Source: Glandiceps talaboti (lineage: Eukaryota; Hemichordata; Enteropneusta; Spengelidae). From it: 25,000 nt of DNA. This document shows, piece by piece, positions 21,452-25,000 of this stretch. A program made the position numbers and the translations under genes. Where the stretch lies: NCBI RefSeq assembly GCF_964340395.1, contig NC_135553.1, forward strand, positions 6,555,001-6,580,000, in the 5' to 3' direction. The notes under the pieces were generated by a model. It was not told the DNA's origin. It was given only the letters and a program-made list of their open reading frames with translations, and ran no database searches. The stretch's first letter is position 1. Every line of letters begins with the position of its first letter.

Positions 21452-21965
21452 CTGTGATAAACGGAAGGAGTAGGAATAACACACATCCTGTAATGAGAGG
21501 CCTATGTTAGGCTAATTTGATAGCTTTTATTGAAATTAATTCAAATTCAACTCTGAATGGACTACAGGAAAACGTTAACCTATGATATTTCTAAAGTTCC
21601 CTGTGTTGGCCCCTTCCTTCATCTATATAGCTGATACTTCCCAAAATATGTAAAGAATGTGTTGAGCGGTCGACCTTTTTATACACACTTCTCCTTCGCT
21701 GTCCGGTTACTAGATGATTTACGAAGAAGTAGTTTGAATATACAGTGATATTTATAGGGCGGGTTCACTTATATTTGAAGAGGCTGTGTACACTACGTGG
21801 TGTTTCATTGGAGCAAGTGCAGTGTGTGAGTGTGTTGCCCTGCTATAGCTTGCTGACATTATAAACCCAGGCCATTGATTCCTGGCTAGACGTGCCTCAC
21901 GCGTGTATGCGACCAGGTCGCCACTTTCACCACGATTCAAGTTCACGCACCGGCAGTCTAAACAG
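21451..21965 (+). promoter_or_regulatory. Probable promoter and 5' UTR of the TMEM45-like gene
   Basis: This is the upstream flank of the TMEM45-like gene. A TATA-like ATATTTATAG (about 21749-21758) is followed by GGGCGGG, a GC-box core. ATTGG (inverted CCAAT) occurs near 21808. A 5' exon could run from about 21780 to the donor at 21969. The transcription start cannot be fixed from sequence. Confidence 0.35.
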
Positions 21966-22168
21966 ATGGTGAGTACTTTTTTACAAGTACAAATAAACTT
22001 GTCCTGACAACTGGATATAGCTGAGCAAGACCCAAACAGCCATTGTCGATCGTGCGGAAAGACCGCGACAAGGAACTGTTACGGTTCAAGTTACATGACT
22101 GTATAGCAACCATCCAAACCATCGCTTTCGGGAGAGCACATTTCTCTGTCCGTGTGACTCTTTCGAAG
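21966..22168 (+). other. Possible 5' coding codon and small intron of the TMEM45-like gene
   Basis: CAGATG at 21963-21968 is directly followed by the strong donor GTGAGTAC. A pyrimidine-rich tract (22141-22164) leads to the acceptor AG at 22167-22168. Removing 21969-22168 joins ATG to CTCGACGCCATG in frame, giving MLDAMTV..., four residues longer than the internal start. A second in-frame acceptor at 22038-22039 would leave a 71-bp intron and add about 48 basic residues, but its pyrimidine tract is poor. Either way, the TMEM45 frame is preserved. Confidence 0.5.
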
Positions 22169-22177
22169 CTCGACGCC

Positions 22178-23074
22178 ATGACCGTGACTGAACCTCAAAC
22201 AGGGACATTCGGAGGCCATGTCTTACCGGGATCTCTTTTCATCATAGCAGGCATCTGGTGGGCATTCCACGTCATCAGATCGCTAGTTACTTTACCACAA
22301 AGTCATCTCCATGACAACAAAGCCCACAGACGTCAATCATCACGAAATATAAGGATTCTGGTATTCGAAAAACCACTAGTGGCAGAGGGAATCTTTATTT
22401 TGGTAGGATGTGTGTCTGGTATCTGTGTGGAAGCTTCATCGACAGAGGGTCACGTAGTTATAGATGGAGTCTTCGTTCATGTCAACGACTTGCACCACAT
22501 TACCATGTATGCATTTTTCGCATTGGCTGGGTTGGTAGATATATTGAGTCAATCGTGTGTGGCAGTGAAACCAGGTCGTGAGAAGCTGTACCTGTCTATA
22601 GCATTTGCTGTTGAGGGTTTGCTATTTTATCTGCATGGACATGAGAGACCACCCCTAGATATAATGCTACATAATTTACTGGTGTTTGCCTGTTTCGGCT
22701 GTGCACTATTTGCCTTCATCGAAGTGTGGTTTCCACAAGAGCGTTTTCTCCCCTTCATTCGTGTCGGGTTCTTACTATTGCAAGGAAGCTGGTTTTACCA
22801 AATTTCGTTCATGTTATTTAATCCTTTTGGAGATCCATGGGATATGGAATTGGAGTCAAACTTGGCTGTTGTGCCTATGATATTCGCCTGGCATGTATTT
22901 GGCGTTATTACTTTCCTCAATATATTCTATTTTGCCTTGGTCCACCGTTATCGTTCAGGATATTCAGCTTTAACTTCAGCCAGCTGCAACGATGTAGACA
23001 ATTATTTCGAACTGAAAATTGAGGCAGAGACAGCAAACCTTCTCAATGAAAGTGAAATTCGAGATGAAGAGTAG
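22178..23074 (+). CDS. TMEM45: TMEM45 family (DUF716) multi-pass membrane protein
   Basis: A 298-residue protein from ATG 22178 (context GCCATGA) to TAG 23072-23074. Human TMEM45 proteins have about 275 residues. Family landmarks in order are GHVLPG (13-18), HHITMYAFFALAG (106-118), HGHERPPLD (153-161), LQGSWFYQISFMLF (201-214), HVFG (239-242) and an acidic end LLNESEIRDEE. About seven hydrophobic segments can be placed near 17-37, 66-84, 107-124, 137-153, 164-184, 193-212 and 229-254. The frame stays open upstream to 22043, but that start is TTG, which is not used in animals, and the extra N-terminal residues have no counterpart before GHxLPG in the family. The whole conserved body is uninterrupted by introns. 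The family's molecular role is poorly known; mammalian members are found in trans-Golgi and endosomal or plasma membranes. The family call is strong; orthology to TMEM45A or B is not implied. Confidence 0.93.
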   Translation: MTVTEPQTGTFGGHVLPGSLFIIAGIWWAFHVIRSLVTLPQSHLHDNKAHRRQSSRNIRILVFEKPLVAEGIFILVGCVSGICVEASSTEGHVVIDGVFVHVNDLHHITMYAFFALAGLVDILSQSCVAVKPGREKLYLSIAFAVEGLLFYLHGHERPPLDIMLHNLLVFACFGCALFAFIEVWFPQERFLPFIRVGFLLLQGSWFYQISFMLFNPFGDPWDMELESNLAVVPMIFAWHVFGVITFLNIFYFALVHRYRSGYSALTSASCNDVDNYFELKIEAETANLLNESEIRDEE

Positions 23075-23357
23075 GACATGACAACAATTATCATTATCGG
23101 CGGCAATTACAGACAGTCAATTAGGTAGCATATCATGTACTTCGTCAATGGAAAACACTCAACGATAACAAATAGCCTCCAAATGGTCCTTTAGACTAAC
23201 CTATAATTTTGGTGTGTATTAATTAATCAAGTCACTTTTTAACTTGATCTTATTTTTTAGTAGATTTGACAAGTAAACTGACTGAACCATGAATGATTTG
23301 GTATCAACCGTATTGATGAAGGCCAAGTCTACCTGATAATTCAGTGGGCTTCCATCC
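23075..23357. other. Presumed 3' UTR and flank of the TMEM45-like gene
   Basis: No AATAAA is seen in the first few hundred bases after the stop; the nearest hexamer variants (ATTAAA) lie near 24017 and 24178, too far to assign confidently. A CAAGT...ACTTG pairing (CAAGTCACTTTTTAACTTG, near 23230-23248) makes a small stem. Confidence 0.4.
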
Positions 23358-23478
23358 ATGCATGCATGCATGTTCGTTCGTTCGTTCTTTTGTTTGTTTG
23401 TTTGTTTGTTTGTTTGTTTGTTTGTTTGTTTGTTTGTTTGTTTGTGTGTTTGTTTGTTTGTTTGTTTGTTTGTGTGTT
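23358..23478. repeat. Compound microsatellite (ATGC)n-(TTCG)n-(TTTG)n
   Basis: Four ATGC units, three TTCG units and then a long TTTG run with two GTGT slips, ending near 23478. Overlapping LFVC-type ORFs are artefacts. Confidence 0.95.
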
Positions 23479-24331
23479 ATAACAAGTTATTGACCGTCTT
23501 CGCCATTGTTGTAACTTTCATATTTTTACAACCCGTTTCTAACTATTTTAGCAAAACATAAGCTTGTGATTATTACAAGATTAGCATGTCACCGAATCAC
23601 ATTTCTCGCTTTCAAAAGCCACCATATTATTTCCATGGCACTATATAAAGGGTAAAACGTGTGACATTATATTTTTATCATACCACTACCTGGACCAACC
23701 ATGGTACGAACGACTAGAGTATATAAACTTACAGCGAACAATTTTACTATTAATATTTTTACATATGGTTAATTTAACGCCTTTATTCGAAATCAAATTT
23801 GTACAAATGAATTATACCACATGGAGCTCGTGCAATAATATAGCTTACATATATATTTTGAATATTGCCGGGATACTATGAAGTAGAACACCAATTTAGA
23901 CGGAAATTTCAATGGCGAATAATGATTTATGTGTGACATGTTCTCAGTTATGGATTTTAAGGGACAAAATGTCGCCTATCAAGAGGCAGTGTGAGTCTCG
24001 TAACTCAACGACCATGAATTAAAATTCCATACGTCACGAAAAAAAAAAGTGATTTAGGTAAAAATTCCTCACGTCACACGCAATGGTGATTTCGGTAATG
24101 GCACACTTTACCATAAATGATGGTTCGGGAAATTGCACACGTGCCATAGCAACGGATAATATCAGTAAAACATAACATTAAACACGCCTTTAAAAATATG
24201 ATTTATTAAAGTAAAACTCAATGCCATTGTACTCCGTAAATGGTAATTTAGGCGAAACTTTACACACCACTATACATCGTTAAGTTGACGCCCCCATCCC
24301 CCATATTAATGCGAAAGTATTACATTGTTCA
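23479..24331. other. Intergenic stretch with weak dispersed repeats
   Basis: No gene is supported. Between about 24020 and 24260 there are loosely repeated phrases (GTGATTTAGGTAAAAATTCC, GGTGATTTCGGTAATGGCAC, GGTAATTTAGGCGAAACTTTAC, each followed by CACGTCAC or CACACC). They suggest an old, decayed tandem repeat of roughly 40-50 bp, but the period is not regular. Confidence 0.4.
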
Positions 24332-24380
24332 TACATACATACATACATACATACATACATACATACATACATACATACAT
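24332..24380. repeat. (CATA)n microsatellite
   Basis: About twelve CATA units without interruption; the same motif class as the right tract of the array at 3934-4001. Confidence 0.95.
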
Positions 24381-25000
24381 AAGACAAGCTCAACTTAACA
24401 TTCTCATTGGAGTCTGTTATAAAGTAAACATCGGTCCCTGAAGTACTGCCAAAGGTCGGCCTAAATTTTATTATACTCTATCCAGAGACTTTTATTAAAT
24501 GGATCTGAGGATGTGATGTGAAGCTTGTGCTAGGATAATGCGTTATAGCATTATAATTTGATAACGAGACTGGATTTAGAAATCAATACAAAACACGCTT
24601 GCTCAGAATGTAAGCCGCTTTCTGATTAAAATATCTGTCTGTTATGATGTTGATTGGGATTTGCCAACATCAGAGTAAGTACAAGTTGTTTATTATCTAC
24701 ATTGCATTGAAGTATGCTGTCTGATAAGTCTAGCTTTATTAATGACTGCTGTCTGAGGAATCTCATTGTACATTTAGATAAGACATTGTGTTAGTTTATA
24801 TTACTTTTACGTTTCATGTATTTTTATTTTCCTTTTCTATAAAAGAAAAGCCACGATGATTAATAGGACCACAAAAGGAATATTAGCATAGCTGGTAATT
24901 TTATGCAATTTGTTTGATATTTTAAAAGTGATACGGCAATTTGATTAAACTTGGTATGCCTCTACCAATACTAATGATAAACTTAAGAAGTCACAGATGT
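24381..25000. other. Intergenic stretch to the right edge, nothing recognised
   Basis: AT-rich sequence with no ORF of note, no splice-bounded family match and no clear repeat. Confidence 0.5.

Noticed and set aside
22043-22177. N-terminal extension of the TMEM45 frame starting at 22043
   Set aside because: The codon there is TTG, not used as a start in animal nuclear genes, and the extra 45 residues precede the normal TMEM45 N-terminus. It could be coding only if spliced to the upstream ATG at 21966, which is reported as an alternative.

Overview
The window looks like AT-rich nuclear DNA of an invertebrate animal. Coding sequence is split by GT-AG introns, genes lie kilobases apart, and intergenic DNA is full of microsatellites (GACA, TACA/TGTA, TG, TTTG, GTT), minisatellites and small inverted-repeat elements. 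The three recognisable proteins are animal families: a GNG13-like G-protein gamma subunit, a canopy/saposin-B-like ER protein and a TMEM45 membrane protein. A marine lophotrochozoan or invertebrate deuterostome would fit, but the sequence does not settle the phylum. Nothing looks prokaryotic, and there are no operons, CRISPR arrays, tRNAs or rRNAs that I can support.

Layout. 1-2689: presumed intron of the G-gamma gene, with a 40-52 bp tandem repeat near the left edge. 2690-2787 (minus): first coding exon of the GNG13-like gene; the rest lies beyond the left edge. 3743-4001: mirrored TATG/TACA microsatellite. 5140-10512 (minus): a complete five-exon gene whose spliced product is 196 residues, with a signal peptide, six saposin/canopy-pattern cysteines, a charged lysine-rich tail and a C-terminal KDEL. 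Its introns hold a nearly perfect 93-98 bp foldback and an eight-copy, roughly 88 bp minisatellite, and ETS- and NRF1-like sites lie just upstream. 10747-11485: two short DNA-transposon-like elements and a hairpin. 11486-21900: mostly non-coding, with a six-copy 45 bp repeat, a compound GACA/GACC array, a piggyBac-type TTAA element, an RFX-type palindrome next to a CRE cluster, and further microsatellites and tandem repeats. 21966-23074 (plus): a TMEM45-family gene whose conserved body is one exon, with a probable small intron at its 5' end. 23075-25000: non-coding, with further microsatellites.

The three genes show no shared pathway: G-protein signalling, ER luminal folding or retention, and a multi-pass membrane protein. 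I see no multi-gene novel system. The most informative observations are the reconstructed KDEL protein gene, the intronic foldback, the three non-autonomous transposon candidates with recognisable target-site duplications, and the alternative 5' structure of the TMEM45 gene.
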